Source: Nitrosococcus halophilus Nc 4 (GTDB taxonomy: Bacteria > Pseudomonadota > Gammaproteobacteria > Nitrosococcales > Nitrosococcaceae). From it: a DNA stretch of 64,000 nucleotides. The stretch is from the NCBI RefSeq assembly GCF_000024725.1, contig NC_013960.1, positions 3,148,001 through 3,212,000 of the forward strand, read 5' to 3'. Shown here one piece after another: positions 26,266 to 35,484 of the stretch; positions within the stretch are counted from its first letter, which is position 1; every line of letters starts with the position of its first letter. A program made the position numbers and the translations under genes. The notes beneath the pieces are model-generated. The model did not search any database and had not been told where the DNA came from. It saw only the letters and a program-made list of their open reading frames with translations.

Positions 26266-27267
26266 GTGAGACGCTATTGGATTTTAGCTCTGCTCGCCTT
26301 AGGCTTGGGCCTGATGATTCCGCTGAGTTATGGTGGGTTAGCCGTCTTTGAACGCCTCAGTCAGGTGCCTTTTTGGCTACCCTTGCTCACCCTGGGTATG
26401 ATCTTCATCGGTTGGAATTTTAATGCCGCAAAGCTGCGGATATTGGTCTCTGCGGTAGATACCAAGCTTTCCCACAAGAGTGCCCTGGGGACGGTGATGG
26501 CCTGGGAATTTGCTTTTTCCGCGACCCCAGCAGGTAGTGGGGGAGTGATCAGTTATGTTTACCTTCTGAATCGGTATGGCGTCAAAACCGCCCACGGGGC
26601 TGCGGTGTTTGCCATGGAGTTGGGAATAGACCTGTTGTTCTTCGTCACCGCTTCCTTCATTGTAGTGATAAAGTTAGCGACCAGTGCGACCTATGATGTT
26701 CATCTGGGGTTTATTCTGGTGGCGGTATTGCTCACCGGGGGGATGGGATTTATGTGGGTGCTTGCCCATCAATATCGGAGATTGTTGCGGATATTGGGCT
26801 ATCTGTTGAAAGTATTGAGGGTGTCGGCTGTTTTGCGCAAACGGGCAGCCCGTTGGATGCTCCGTCTCCGTAGTGGCTTGACACTACTCTTAGGACTACC
26901 CCGGCGGTATTTGTATGCAGCTTATCTCTTATGTATCGGGCATTGGCTCTTACGTTTCAGTGTCCTTTATGTCCTCTTGCTAGGATTGGGAGAAGATATT
27001 CCCTGGCCTTATCTGTTTATTACCCAAGTATTGATATTGGCCTTGGGGCATTTCACCTTTTTACCTGGGGGGACCGGTGGGGTCGAACTTGGGTTTGGCG
27101 CCATGCTGGGACCCTTTCTTGACAGTGCCACCCTGGCTACAGCCCTTGTGCTTTGGCGTTTCGCTACTTTTTACTGGTATCTCATTGCCGGTGGACCAGT
27201 GTTTGCGGCGGTGGCGGGTCCAGTGATTTTTCGAACCTTGGTTCAGGCTACTAGCCGGAAATCATAG
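26266..27267 (+). CDS. Flippase-like integral membrane protein (LPG-synthase TM domain / UPF0104)
   Basis: 333 aa from a GTG start, with about eight membrane segments. It has the pattern of the membrane domain of lysylphosphatidylglycerol synthase and of archaeal AglD: EFAFSATPAGSGGVISYVYLLNRYGV near 80-105 and the conserved FLPGGTGGVELG near 265-277. Proteins of this kind are thought to flip or handle lipid-linked groups. No catalytic aminoacyltransferase domain is attached. It follows glgP by 43 nt, but its link to glycogen metabolism is unclear. Its end overlaps the end of the convergent permease gene by 6 nt. Confidence 0.78.
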   Translation: MRRYWILALLALGLGLMIPLSYGGLAVFERLSQVPFWLPLLTLGMIFIGWNFNAAKLRILVSAVDTKLSHKSALGTVMAWEFAFSATPAGSGGVISYVYLLNRYGVKTAHGAAVFAMELGIDLLFFVTASFIVVIKLATSATYDVHLGFILVAVLLTGGMGFMWVLAHQYRRLLRILGYLLKVLRVSAVLRKRAARWMLRLRSGLTLLLGLPRRYLYAAYLLCIGHWLLRFSVLYVLLLGLGEDIPWPYLFITQVLILALGHFTFLPGGTGGVELGFGAMLGPFLDSATLATALVLWRFATFYWYLIAGGPVFAAVAGPVIFRTLVQATSRKS

Positions 27268-28485
27268 CGATACTAGCTGAGCGAGTAGTAACCCCAGACT
27301 AAAGCAGAATCCGGCGATGGGAACCCACAAGGGAAAGGTTCTGGCCCCTGGAGGGTGAGGAGTGCGGCGCTTGACACGCCACAGTGCCAAGTTGACTAGT
27401 GAAAAGACTACCAGAATTAGACCACTGGTGATGGCGGCGAGGGTCACCAAGGGAAATAATAAAGCCAAAAGAATGATCAGCCCGGTGACCAACAGGGTGG
27501 CAGGCCAGGGCGTGTGGGTTTGGGGATGGATATAGCCTAAGAATACCGGCAACCAACCCTGGCGACTCATTCCATAAAGAATTCGAGAAGCCATAATGAG
27601 CTGGATTAAGGCGCCATTAATCACGGCGACCATTCCAATGAGACTGATAATGGTGGGTGAGGCACCCGTAGCTGAGGTATAAAGGAGGGCTAGGGGAGCA
27701 TCGCTTTGCCCTAGTACCGCAGGCTCAATGCTAAGCACCGCCACCAGGGCGACACTGGCGTATAAAATGGTGGAGGCAATGAGCGCAAAGAAGATTCCGA
27801 GGGGTAAGTTACGGGGAGCTTGTTTGACCTCTTCAGCTACATTCACCATGTCTTCAAACCCGATATAGGCATAAAAGGCAAGAAAGGCGCCGGCGATGAT
27901 TCCTTGCCAGTTTTCTCCTTGGGAAAGAGAAAGCAGCTTTGGCAGGTTCTCGGGCAAGGTGCTCAAACTTCCCCGGGAGACCCATAACAAGAGTACTAAC
28001 CCTCCGGCCTCAAGCAGGGTAATCACGGCAATCAAGCGCACCGACTCCCTAATACTCCAGAGAGCGATGCCGCCAAGAAGGAGCAGTAACCCTGGCATGA
28101 TTAACCCGGGCGAAAGATCAAAGAATAGCTGAAAATAACCGGCAAAGCCCTTTGCCATTGTGGCCGCTGAGACCATGCCCGCTAGAGCGATCAACAACCC
28201 CACCAATACCGACAAGAAACGCCATTGAAAGCCTTCATAGAGGTAAACCGCCTCTCCGGCACTGTGAGGATGGCGGGAGGCAAACTCGGCATAGCTCAAA
28301 GCAGTGAAGGTCGCCACTAAGGAAGCTAGAAAAAAGGCAAGGGGGGCGAAATAGCCGGCAGCTCCCACGACCTTCCCCATAAGGACATAAATGCCTGCTC
28401 CCAAAATATTCCCTAGGCCATAAAAGGTCAGCAGCGGTAATGAAATCGTGCGCTTTAATGATCCCTGATGGCTATGATTAGTCAT
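27262..28485 (-). CDS. APC-superfamily amino acid permease
   Basis: 407 aa from ATG 28485; earlier ATGs at 28599 and 28614 are possible but add a non-hydrophobic tail of 38-43 residues that overlaps the divergent gene. There are twelve membrane segments. The first (LPLLTFYGLGNILGAGIYVLMG) contains the G-x-G-I motif that binds the amino-acid backbone in APC transporters, and AGAFLAFYAYIGFEDMVNVAEE is the usual segment 6 region. It probably imports or exchanges an amino acid. It is the only minus-strand gene inside the storage-sugar region, which suggests it was inserted there independently. Confidence 0.88.
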   Translation of the reverse strand: MTNHSHQGSLKRTISLPLLTFYGLGNILGAGIYVLMGKVVGAAGYFAPLAFFLASLVATFTALSYAEFASRHPHSAGEAVYLYEGFQWRFLSVLVGLLIALAGMVSAATMAKGFAGYFQLFFDLSPGLIMPGLLLLLGGIALWSIRESVRLIAVITLLEAGGLVLLLWVSRGSLSTLPENLPKLLSLSQGENWQGIIAGAFLAFYAYIGFEDMVNVAEEVKQAPRNLPLGIFFALIASTILYASVALVAVLSIEPAVLGQSDAPLALLYTSATGASPTIISLIGMVAVINGALIQLIMASRILYGMSRQGWLPVFLGYIHPQTHTPWPATLLVTGLIILLALLFPLVTLAAITSGLILVVFSLVNLALWRVKRRTPHPPGARTFPLWVPIAGFCFSLGLLLAQLVSL

Positions 28486-28642
28486 GCCTTGCTCGGTTTT
28501 AGTTGACCCTTGGGGCTCGGGTTGCCCATTGCTTTGGGGCAATAATCCACTATGCTTTCTATAACATATAGTTGATAGGAAAACTGTTTCCAAAGCCATT
28601 GCAACAGAACCCATGATACACTCTCATCGCCCAGGAACCTTT

Positions 28643-29278
28643 ATGCTCAAGGATTGTGCGCTCATTGCCATTGCCACAGGCAGGAAGGTGATGACCCTGA
28701 AGGAACTCGGAGACGGATTGCTTAGCATCACCCCAGCCAGTATTTATTACCATTTTTGGGGGGGGCTGTTGCAACCTCGCTTTGAGGAACGGGAATATAA
28801 CAATGATTTTGCTGCCTGGGTGCGCCATGGCTTGCATGATGGGGTATTGGCGGAGCGCCTAGCTGTCGTTGATCCCACCGAGTTTGCTGATTTGGAGGCC
28901 CTGCGCCAGGAGTTGGTGGAGCTGATAGAAGAACGCCTGGAAGAAAGTGAGTTTGTCGGTTGGGTGAGAGGGACTCAGCAGTTTGAATTCATCCGCTCAC
29001 AGATTGTGGTGTTTGATACCCACCAACGGGTGGAACAACCAGAAGAATTGGCTGAATGGATGCCCCATCTTTCCACAAGCAGTATTTTCTATCATTTCAT
29101 CGACGCGCGGAGGCGCTTTCCAGCAGGCGGTGAAGATTTTAGCGTGTGGCTACAGGGCTTTGGCGAAGATTATCAAGGACTTTGTAAGGAGTTGGCAGCG
29201 ATCGATCCCTATTTTGGCAGTTTAGCCGAGCTTCGGCATCAGTTGGTCCTCACCTTCAAAGGTTACCTGGAGCAGTAG
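28643..29278 (+). CDS. DUF5752 family protein
   Basis: 211 aa from ATG 28643, which has agga 8 nt upstream (ATG 28613 would add ten residues without a ribosome site). Two related halves are visible: TPASIYYHFWGG...FAAWVRHGLHDGVLAERLAVVDP and TSSIFYHFIDAR...FSVWLQGFGEDYQGLCKELAAIDP, so the protein is an internal duplication. The repeated SI-YYHF and W motifs are characteristic of DUF5752, a family known beside trehalose or sucrose glycosyltransferase genes. The function is unknown. It lies 3 nt from treT and is surely in the same operon; a role as partner or regulator of TreT is a fair guess. Confidence 0.82.
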   Translation: MLKDCALIAIATGRKVMTLKELGDGLLSITPASIYYHFWGGLLQPRFEEREYNNDFAAWVRHGLHDGVLAERLAVVDPTEFADLEALRQELVELIEERLEESEFVGWVRGTQQFEFIRSQIVVFDTHQRVEQPEELAEWMPHLSTSSIFYHFIDARRRFPAGGEDFSVWLQGFGEDYQGLCKELAAIDPYFGSLAELRHQLVLTFKGYLEQ

Positions 29279-29281
29279 ACC

Positions 29282-30517
29282 ATGTTGCTGCGGGACTATG
29301 CAGAAATTACCGGTGAGGATGTGATTGACCAGCTGCGCCAGCTTGCTGAGCCCCTGCGGGGAATGAAGGTGGTGCATGTCAACTCGACCCGTTTGGGAGG
29401 GGGAGTGGCGGAGATTCTGACCAAATTGGTCCCGTTAATGAGGGAGCTGGAGATCGACACCCACTGGGAAGTCATTACCGGAGAGTCCGCATTTTATGAC
29501 TGTACCAAAGCTTTTCATAATGCCCTCCAGGGGAACCGAATTGCTGTCCGGGAGGACCTGTTGAGAACCTATGAGCGGACCACTGCCGAAAATGCGGAGC
29601 GGCTGCGCCCCCTATTGGAGGAAGCCGATTATGTTTTTATCCATGATCCCCAGCCGGCGCCCCTGCTCGGCTATTGTCCCCACCGCAAAGGGAAGTGGAT
29701 ATGGCGTTGCCATATCGATATTAGCCATCCTTACCGGCCGATTTGGCGATATTTAAGAAAGTACATCGAGCCTTATGAAAGCAGTGTTTTCTCCCTCTCC
29801 GCCTTTGCCCAAGCGCTGCCCCATACCGAATACATTATTCCCCCGAGCATTGATCCTTTGAGTGAAAAAAATATTGACCTGGAACCGAGTGAAGTGGCTG
29901 CAGTGCGACAACGTTTCGGATTAGATCCGTCGCGACCTTTGCTGGTCCAGATCTCACGCTTTGATCGCTTCAAGGACCCCTTAGGAGTCATCCGTGCTTA
30001 TCAGCTGGCCAGAAAATTCTTACCCCAATTGCAGTTGGTTTTAGCGGGCGGGGGTGCCAGTGATGACCCGGAGGGCCGGATAGTGCTAGAGGAAGTGCAG
30101 CTTGCCGCAGCGGAAGATCCCGATATTCATATTCTCCTTCTGCCGCCTGATTCCCACCGAATTATCAATGCCCTGCAACGGGCCGCTGATATTGTATTGC
30201 AGAAATCACTACGGGAGGGGTTTGGGTTGACGGTGACAGAGGCTTTGTGGAAGGCCAAACCGGTGATTGGCGGGGACACGGGGGGGATTCGACTGCAGGT
30301 GACGAACCATCATACTGGCTTTTTGGTCAGCACTCCAGAGGGGGCGGCGCTGCGGATCCGCTACCTCCTGCACCAACCTCGGAAAATGGCGGAAATGGCA
30401 GTAAAATCTCGTGAATTTGTGCGGGATAACTTTTTAATTACTCGGCAACTCCGCGAGTATCTAACCCTTATGGTCGCTTTGCTGCATGGCAAGGAGGACC
30501 GAATTATTTTGGAATAG
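29282..30517 (+). CDS. treT: Trehalose synthase glycosyltransferase (TreT-type, GT4)
   Basis: 411 aa. It has the two-domain GT-B fold of GT4: N-terminal VVHVNSTRLGGGVAEIL, then THWEVITGESAFYDCTKAFHNALQG, which is typical of TreT, and C-terminal QISRFDRFKDPLGVI plus SLREGFGLTVTEALWKAKPVIGG with the nucleotide-sugar-binding Glu residues. TreT transfers glucose from ADP- or UDP-glucose to free glucose and makes trehalose in one step. The donor preference is not known here. It is coupled to the DUF5752 gene upstream and lies just before treZ. A sucrose-related glycosyltransferase is a less likely alternative. Confidence 0.85.
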   Translation: MLLRDYAEITGEDVIDQLRQLAEPLRGMKVVHVNSTRLGGGVAEILTKLVPLMRELEIDTHWEVITGESAFYDCTKAFHNALQGNRIAVREDLLRTYERTTAENAERLRPLLEEADYVFIHDPQPAPLLGYCPHRKGKWIWRCHIDISHPYRPIWRYLRKYIEPYESSVFSLSAFAQALPHTEYIIPPSIDPLSEKNIDLEPSEVAAVRQRFGLDPSRPLLVQISRFDRFKDPLGVIRAYQLARKFLPQLQLVLAGGGASDDPEGRIVLEEVQLAAAEDPDIHILLLPPDSHRIINALQRAADIVLQKSLREGFGLTVTEALWKAKPVIGGDTGGIRLQVTNHHTGFLVSTPEGAALRIRYLLHQPRKMAEMAVKSREFVRDNFLITRQLREYLTLMVALLHGKEDRIILE

Positions 30518-30524
30518 GATTAGG

Positions 30525-32393
30525 ATGCGGCAATATCACTCCATGCCTTTTGGCGCCGAGTTGACAGGACAGGGGACCGTGCGTTTCCGGTTGTGGGCTC
30601 CTGGGGCTCAGCAGGTGGAGTTATGCTTAGAGAGTCAACCAGAATTAACTCCTTTAGCTATGAACCCTAAGAAAGAGGGGTGGTTTGAATTGGAAACCGA
30701 GCAGGCTGGGGTAGGAAGTTTATATTACTACCGGATTGACAATGAGGTACAAGTTCCTGATCCGGCTTCCCGTTTTCAGCCTCAGGATATCCACGGTCCC
30801 AGCGAAGTGGTTGACCCAACGGCCTTTGCATGGGAGGACGACCAATGGGGAGGGAGACCCTGGGAAGAGACCGTGATCTATGAGGCCCATGTGGGAACCT
30901 TCACCCCGGAGGGTACTTTTCGAGGGCTAGAGACCCGCCTTGACCATCTGGTGGAGTTGGGAATCACCGCTTTGGAATTAATGCCGGTTGCCGATTTTCC
31001 TGGTCGTTGGGACTGGGGATATGACGGGGTTTCCTTGTTTGCGCCAGACAGTTGTTATGGCCGGCCACAGGATCTCAAATCGCTAGTGCAAGCTGCCCAT
31101 AGCCGTGGATTGATGGTGTTCTTGGATGTGGTATATAACCATTTTGGCCCAGAAGGTAACTACCTGCATCGATATGCTCCGGATTTTTTCACGGAGCGTC
31201 ACCAGACCCCTTGGGGGGCAGCCATCAATTTTGATGGGGAAAATGCCCATTGGGTCCGACATTTTTTTATTCACAATGCCTTGTTTTGGCTGCAGGAATA
31301 TCGGTTTGACGGCCTTCGGCTTGATGCGGTCCATGCTATTGAGGACGATTCCAAGCGCCATATTCTGGAAGAGTTGGCTGAGACCGTCCACCGTCATTTT
31401 GGGTCGGGGCGCCAGGTGCATCTGGTCCTGGAAAACGATAACAATAGGACCCATTATCTTGACCGCAAAGCCAATGGCAAGCCCCGTTGGTATGTGGCCC
31501 AATGGAATGACGATATCCATCATGCCTTGCATGTCTTAGCGACCCAGGAAACTACCGGTTATTATCTGGATTATGCGGATCAACCTATCACCCACCTAGG
31601 GCGTTGTTTGAGTGAAGGTTTTGATTACCAGGGACAGCGGTCCCCTTATCGAGGAGGACAACCCCGGGGGGAACCCAGTAAGACTTTGCCGCCGAGTGCC
31701 TTTGTCGCCTTCTTTCAAAACCACGACCAGGTGGGTAACCGGGCCTTTGGTGACCGGATCACGACGTTAGCAGAGCCTGAAATGGTGCAGGCATTAACGG
31801 GGTTGCTTTTACTCTCACCCTTTCCGCCCCTCCTGTTTATGGGCCAGGAGTGGGGAGCCACACAGCCTTTTCCCTTTTTCTGCAATTTTGGTGAAGATCT
31901 GGCCCCAAGTGTCAGGGAAGGGCGACGGCGAGAGTTTGCCCGCTTTCCTGAATTCAGTGATCCCGCTGCTCGAGAGCGGATTCCGGATCCCACGGCTCAG
32001 ACTACTTTTGAAAGTGCCGTGTTGGACTGGACCCAGGCAGCTAGTGCAACAGGCAGAAAATGGTTTGATCTGCACCAGCAGTTACTGCACCTGCGGAATC
32101 AATTCATCGTCCCCAGGCTAGCCGCTCTTACCAACATTCAAGGTGACTATAAACACTTGTCCGAATGGGCACTGCAAGCCCACTGGCAGCTGGGGGATGG
32201 ATCCCTGCTGACGGTATTGGCCAATTTAGGGGATACCCCCGTTTCCTTATCAGCACCTCCCCTGGGACGGTTGCTTTTTATAACTTCCCCGGATCTCGAG
32301 CAGGCCTTAGTTCGAGGGGAACTATTCCCTAGGACGGTGGCTTGGTTTCTAAAGGGGATCTCAACAACCCAGGAGGATGACATTGAATTCTAA
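30525..32393 (+). CDS. treZ: Malto-oligosyltrehalose trehalohydrolase
   Basis: 622 aa from ATG 30525 (aggattagg just upstream); an ATG at 30486 would add 13 residues inside the treT end. It cuts the alpha-1,4 bond next to the terminal trehalose made by TreY and releases trehalose. It is a GH13 barrel: ELMPVADFPGRWDWGYDGV, DVVYNHFGPEGNYL, FDGLRLDAVHAIEDDS (nucleophile Asp), LVLENDNN (acid Glu) and FFQNHDQVGNRAFGDR. A CBM48-like N-terminal domain (VRFRLWAPGAQQVELCLE) is present. It is followed after 28 nt by treY. Confidence 0.94.
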   Translation: MRQYHSMPFGAELTGQGTVRFRLWAPGAQQVELCLESQPELTPLAMNPKKEGWFELETEQAGVGSLYYYRIDNEVQVPDPASRFQPQDIHGPSEVVDPTAFAWEDDQWGGRPWEETVIYEAHVGTFTPEGTFRGLETRLDHLVELGITALELMPVADFPGRWDWGYDGVSLFAPDSCYGRPQDLKSLVQAAHSRGLMVFLDVVYNHFGPEGNYLHRYAPDFFTERHQTPWGAAINFDGENAHWVRHFFIHNALFWLQEYRFDGLRLDAVHAIEDDSKRHILEELAETVHRHFGSGRQVHLVLENDNNRTHYLDRKANGKPRWYVAQWNDDIHHALHVLATQETTGYYLDYADQPITHLGRCLSEGFDYQGQRSPYRGGQPRGEPSKTLPPSAFVAFFQNHDQVGNRAFGDRITTLAEPEMVQALTGLLLLSPFPPLLFMGQEWGATQPFPFFCNFGEDLAPSVREGRRREFARFPEFSDPAARERIPDPTAQTTFESAVLDWTQAASATGRKWFDLHQQLLHLRNQFIVPRLAALTNIQGDYKHLSEWALQAHWQLGDGSLLTVLANLGDTPVSLSAPPLGRLLFITSPDLEQALVRGELFPRTVAWFLKGISTTQEDDIEF

Positions 32394-32421
32394 TTATGAT
32401 GGTGCAAGGAGGAGATAGGCC

Positions 32422-35334
32422 ATCAAAATCATCCCCCGCGCTACTTACCGATTACAATTTAATAGCCATTTCACCTTTGCTGATGCTGAGGCGATTGTTC
32501 CCTATCTCCATGAGCTCAGGGTCAGTCACTGTTATGCTTCCCCCTACCTTAAGGCCCGTTCAGGCAGCCCCCACGGTTATGATATTGTGGATCATAATGC
32601 CCTGAACCCGGAAATCGGTGATAGGGACACCTTCGTTTCCTGGGTTCAGGCTTTGCATCGCCAGGGGATGGGACAAATCCTTGATATTGTGCCTAACCAT
32701 ATGGGCGTAGGCGGCGATGATAACGCCTGGTGGCTCGATGTACTAGAACAGGGGCCTGCTTCCGAATACGCTGCTTATTTTGATATCGATTGGCGACCTA
32801 TCAAGGAAGAGTTGCGGGGTAAAGTGCTGTTGCCCTTGCTTGGGGATCACTATGGCACAGTGCTCGAAAAAGGTGAACTGCGGCTAACCTTTGATCTTGA
32901 ACAGGGGCAGTTTAGCATTTGGTTTTATAATCATCGTTTTCCTGTTGATCCCAGTACTTATCCAGATATTTTGGGCCATGGTCTGGAACGATTAGCGGAG
33001 CATCTAGCAGAAGAAGAAGCCCCTTTTCTGGAGTATCAAAGTCTCATTACAGCTTTTGAGCATCTTCCTTCCCGTTATGACACCCGGGTTGAGAAGCGAG
33101 TCGAGCGTCTCCGTGATTGTGTCATCTACAAGCGGCGCCTGGCAGAATCTTGTCGAAAATATCCTGCCATTGGAGCCTTTGTATTTGACACAGTGGCTGC
33201 TTTCAATGGGGTGGTGGAGCAACCGGAAAGCTTTGATCTCCTGCACCACTTATTGGAGCGGCAAGCCTATCGGCTTGCCTATTGGCGCGTCGCTTCCGAT
33301 GAAATTAATTATCGCCGCTTTTTTGATATTAATGATCTCGCTGGTCTACGGATGGAAAATCCAGAAGTCTTTGAAACTACCCACCGGTTTATCTTAGAGC
33401 TAGTAAAAGAGGGAAAAGTGGATGGATTGCGCATCGATCATCCCGATGGTCTCTACAATCCTCCCAGCTATTATCAGCGGCTCAATCGGCAGATTGCAGA
33501 GATCAGAGGCGAAGAGGAAGCCGCCGATGGCAATTTGAAGTCCAGTTATTATCTGGTGATTGAAAAAATCCTGGCCAGCTATGAACACCTGCCGGAGAGT
33601 TGGCCGGTTTCTGGCACCACCGGTTATGAATTTGCCTATGTTAATAATGGATTATTTGTCTATCCTGGTTCACAAAAAGAGTTTGATCAAATTTATACCC
33701 GCTTTATCCGGCATCAGTGGGATTTCGATGAACTACTCTACGAGCGTAAGAAAATCATCATTCGGGTCCAACTTTCCAGTGAACTGACAGTACTTGCCAA
33801 TATGCTCAATAGCATTGCCCAAGCGGATCGCCATACCCGTGATTTCACTTTGAACGGTTTGCGTGAGGCCTTGACCGAGGTAGTGGCCTGTTTTCCAGTT
33901 TATCGTACCTATGCAGATGTGGATCAGGTTTCGGAAGAAGATAAGCGTTTCATCCAGTGGGCAGTGATTCAGGCAAAGAAGCGCAGTCCGGCTGCCGACA
34001 TCAGTATCTTTGACTTTATCCAGGCTATCCTGCTCCTAGAAATCTCCACGCGGTCTGCTTTCTCCCAGGAAATCATCTCCTTCGTTATGCGGTTCCAACA
34101 ATATACAGGGCCGACCATGGCAAAGGCCCTTGAGGATACCGTGTTGTACATTTACAATCGCTTGGTTTCCCTCAATGATGTGGGCAGTGACCCGCGAAAC
34201 TTTGGTGTTTCCCTCACAGCTTTTCATCGCGCCAATCAGGAACGGGCACAACGTTGGCCCTATGGAATGGTGGCCTCTTCTACCCATGACAGTAAACGCA
34301 GTGAGGATGTCCGTGCTCGCCTTAATGTACTTTCTGAAATGCCAGGGGAATGGCGTAAACATTTAAATCGTTGGGCGCGCATCAACCGGGCTAAGATACG
34401 TAGGCTAAATGGGTTTCGGGCTCCGAGCCGTAATGATGAGTACTTGTTTTACCAGACGGTACTAGGCACCTGGCCCCTATTCGATATGGGGGAAGAAGAA
34501 CTAGTAGAGTTTCGGGATCGTATTGAGGCTTATATGCTGAAGGCCGTCAAGGAAGCAAAGGTTCATACTTCTTGGATAAATCCCGATACAGAGTATGAAA
34601 CAGCAGTCGTGCATTTTGTGCGCAGTGTGCTGGGGAACTTAGAGAAGAATCCTTTTTTGGCGGATTTCCTGCCATTTCAACGGCGAGTAGCGGGATTGGG
34701 ATTATTGAATAGTTTATCCCAGCTTCTGCTAAAGTTAACCGTGCCTGGTGTGCCAGATATTTACCAAGGCAATGAGCTATGGGAATTTCGCCTAGTTGAT
34801 CCTGATAACCGCCATTCGGTGGATTTTGCCTTGAGACAGCGGATGCTCCAAGAACTGATGTTATTGATCAAGTCAAGCCAGTCTTTGACACCATGCGTAC
34901 ATAAATTATTGAAAAACAAGGAAGATGGCCAGGTAAAGCTTTATCTAACATGGAAAGTGCTATCTTTTCGTGCCAAGTTACCCTTGCTTTTCCAAAAGGG
35001 AGATTATCTCCCCTTGTCTGTCCAGGGAATAAAGGCGGATCATCTTTGTGCCTTTGCAAGAAAACATCAAGGTCAGGTAGTCGTGTCAATTGTCCCCCGT
35101 TGGTTGGCACTGTTGGGTAGTAACGAGGATGAACTACCCCTGGGCGAATCTTTGTGGCAGAAAACCTGGGTGGAAGTCCCAGCAGTCAAAGAAAAGGAGA
35201 ATTTTACTAATGTATTGACTGGTGAAGTGGTGGCAGTCGTGCAGCATAATGGCAAATTTTATGTCCCTGCCGGGAAGCTGTTTGAAAGTTTTTCTGTAGC
35301 GCTGTTGGCTCCCTCTTCTCTTGTTGCTGCCTAA
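32422..35334 (+). CDS. treY: Malto-oligosyltrehalose synthase, apparent AUC start
   Basis: 970 aa if started at ATC 32422. It rearranges the reducing-end bond of maltodextrin to the alpha,alpha-1,1 bond of trehalose. The frame upstream of the first NTG codon (GTG 32587) encodes the conserved TreY N-terminus IPRATYRLQFN and ASPYLKARSGSPHGYDIVDH, which is part of the GH13 barrel and cannot be left out. A perfect Shine-Dalgarno AAGGAGG (32406-32412) stands 9 nt before ATC 32422, and an in-frame TAG (32416-32418) blocks any earlier start. Further motifs: DIVPNHMGVG, GLRIDHPDGLYNP, TSTHDSKRSEDVR-like ASSTHDSKRSEDVRARL and VPDIYQGNELW. Known automated choices would cut off 55 residues. Confidence 0.9.
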   Translation: MKIIPRATYRLQFNSHFTFADAEAIVPYLHELRVSHCYASPYLKARSGSPHGYDIVDHNALNPEIGDRDTFVSWVQALHRQGMGQILDIVPNHMGVGGDDNAWWLDVLEQGPASEYAAYFDIDWRPIKEELRGKVLLPLLGDHYGTVLEKGELRLTFDLEQGQFSIWFYNHRFPVDPSTYPDILGHGLERLAEHLAEEEAPFLEYQSLITAFEHLPSRYDTRVEKRVERLRDCVIYKRRLAESCRKYPAIGAFVFDTVAAFNGVVEQPESFDLLHHLLERQAYRLAYWRVASDEINYRRFFDINDLAGLRMENPEVFETTHRFILELVKEGKVDGLRIDHPDGLYNPPSYYQRLNRQIAEIRGEEEAADGNLKSSYYLVIEKILASYEHLPESWPVSGTTGYEFAYVNNGLFVYPGSQKEFDQIYTRFIRHQWDFDELLYERKKIIIRVQLSSELTVLANMLNSIAQADRHTRDFTLNGLREALTEVVACFPVYRTYADVDQVSEEDKRFIQWAVIQAKKRSPAADISIFDFIQAILLLEISTRSAFSQEIISFVMRFQQYTGPTMAKALEDTVLYIYNRLVSLNDVGSDPRNFGVSLTAFHRANQERAQRWPYGMVASSTHDSKRSEDVRARLNVLSEMPGEWRKHLNRWARINRAKIRRLNGFRAPSRNDEYLFYQTVLGTWPLFDMGEEELVEFRDRIEAYMLKAVKEAKVHTSWINPDTEYETAVVHFVRSVLGNLEKNPFLADFLPFQRRVAGLGLLNSLSQLLLKLTVPGVPDIYQGNELWEFRLVDPDNRHSVDFALRQRMLQELMLLIKSSQSLTPCVHKLLKNKEDGQVKLYLTWKVLSFRAKLPLLFQKGDYLPLSVQGIKADHLCAFARKHQGQVVVSIVPRWLALLGSNEDELPLGESLWQKTWVEVPAVKEKENFTNVLTGEVVAVVQHNGKFYVPAGKLFESFSVALLAPSSLVAA

Positions 35335-35484
35335 AAGGATTTCGTGATTAAGCTTAACAGGCCATGAGTTAAAATTTCATGGGAACGGGTCTACTTAGGG
35401 TTTTCCTGCAATAACCGACTTAAGTTAAGAGCGGTTGATTTTATCTTTTGAATTTTATCCGTAGGTGGCGAAGCATCGATTATT

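Noticed and set aside
32396-32605. 69-codon frame with ATG 32396 overlapping the treY start, and the idea of a frameshift in the C5 run that would join it to treY
   Set aside because: The peptide is not like any TreY N-terminus, whereas the AUC-started frame is; the Shine-Dalgarno also fits AUC 32422. A sequence error in the C-run remains a minor alternative.
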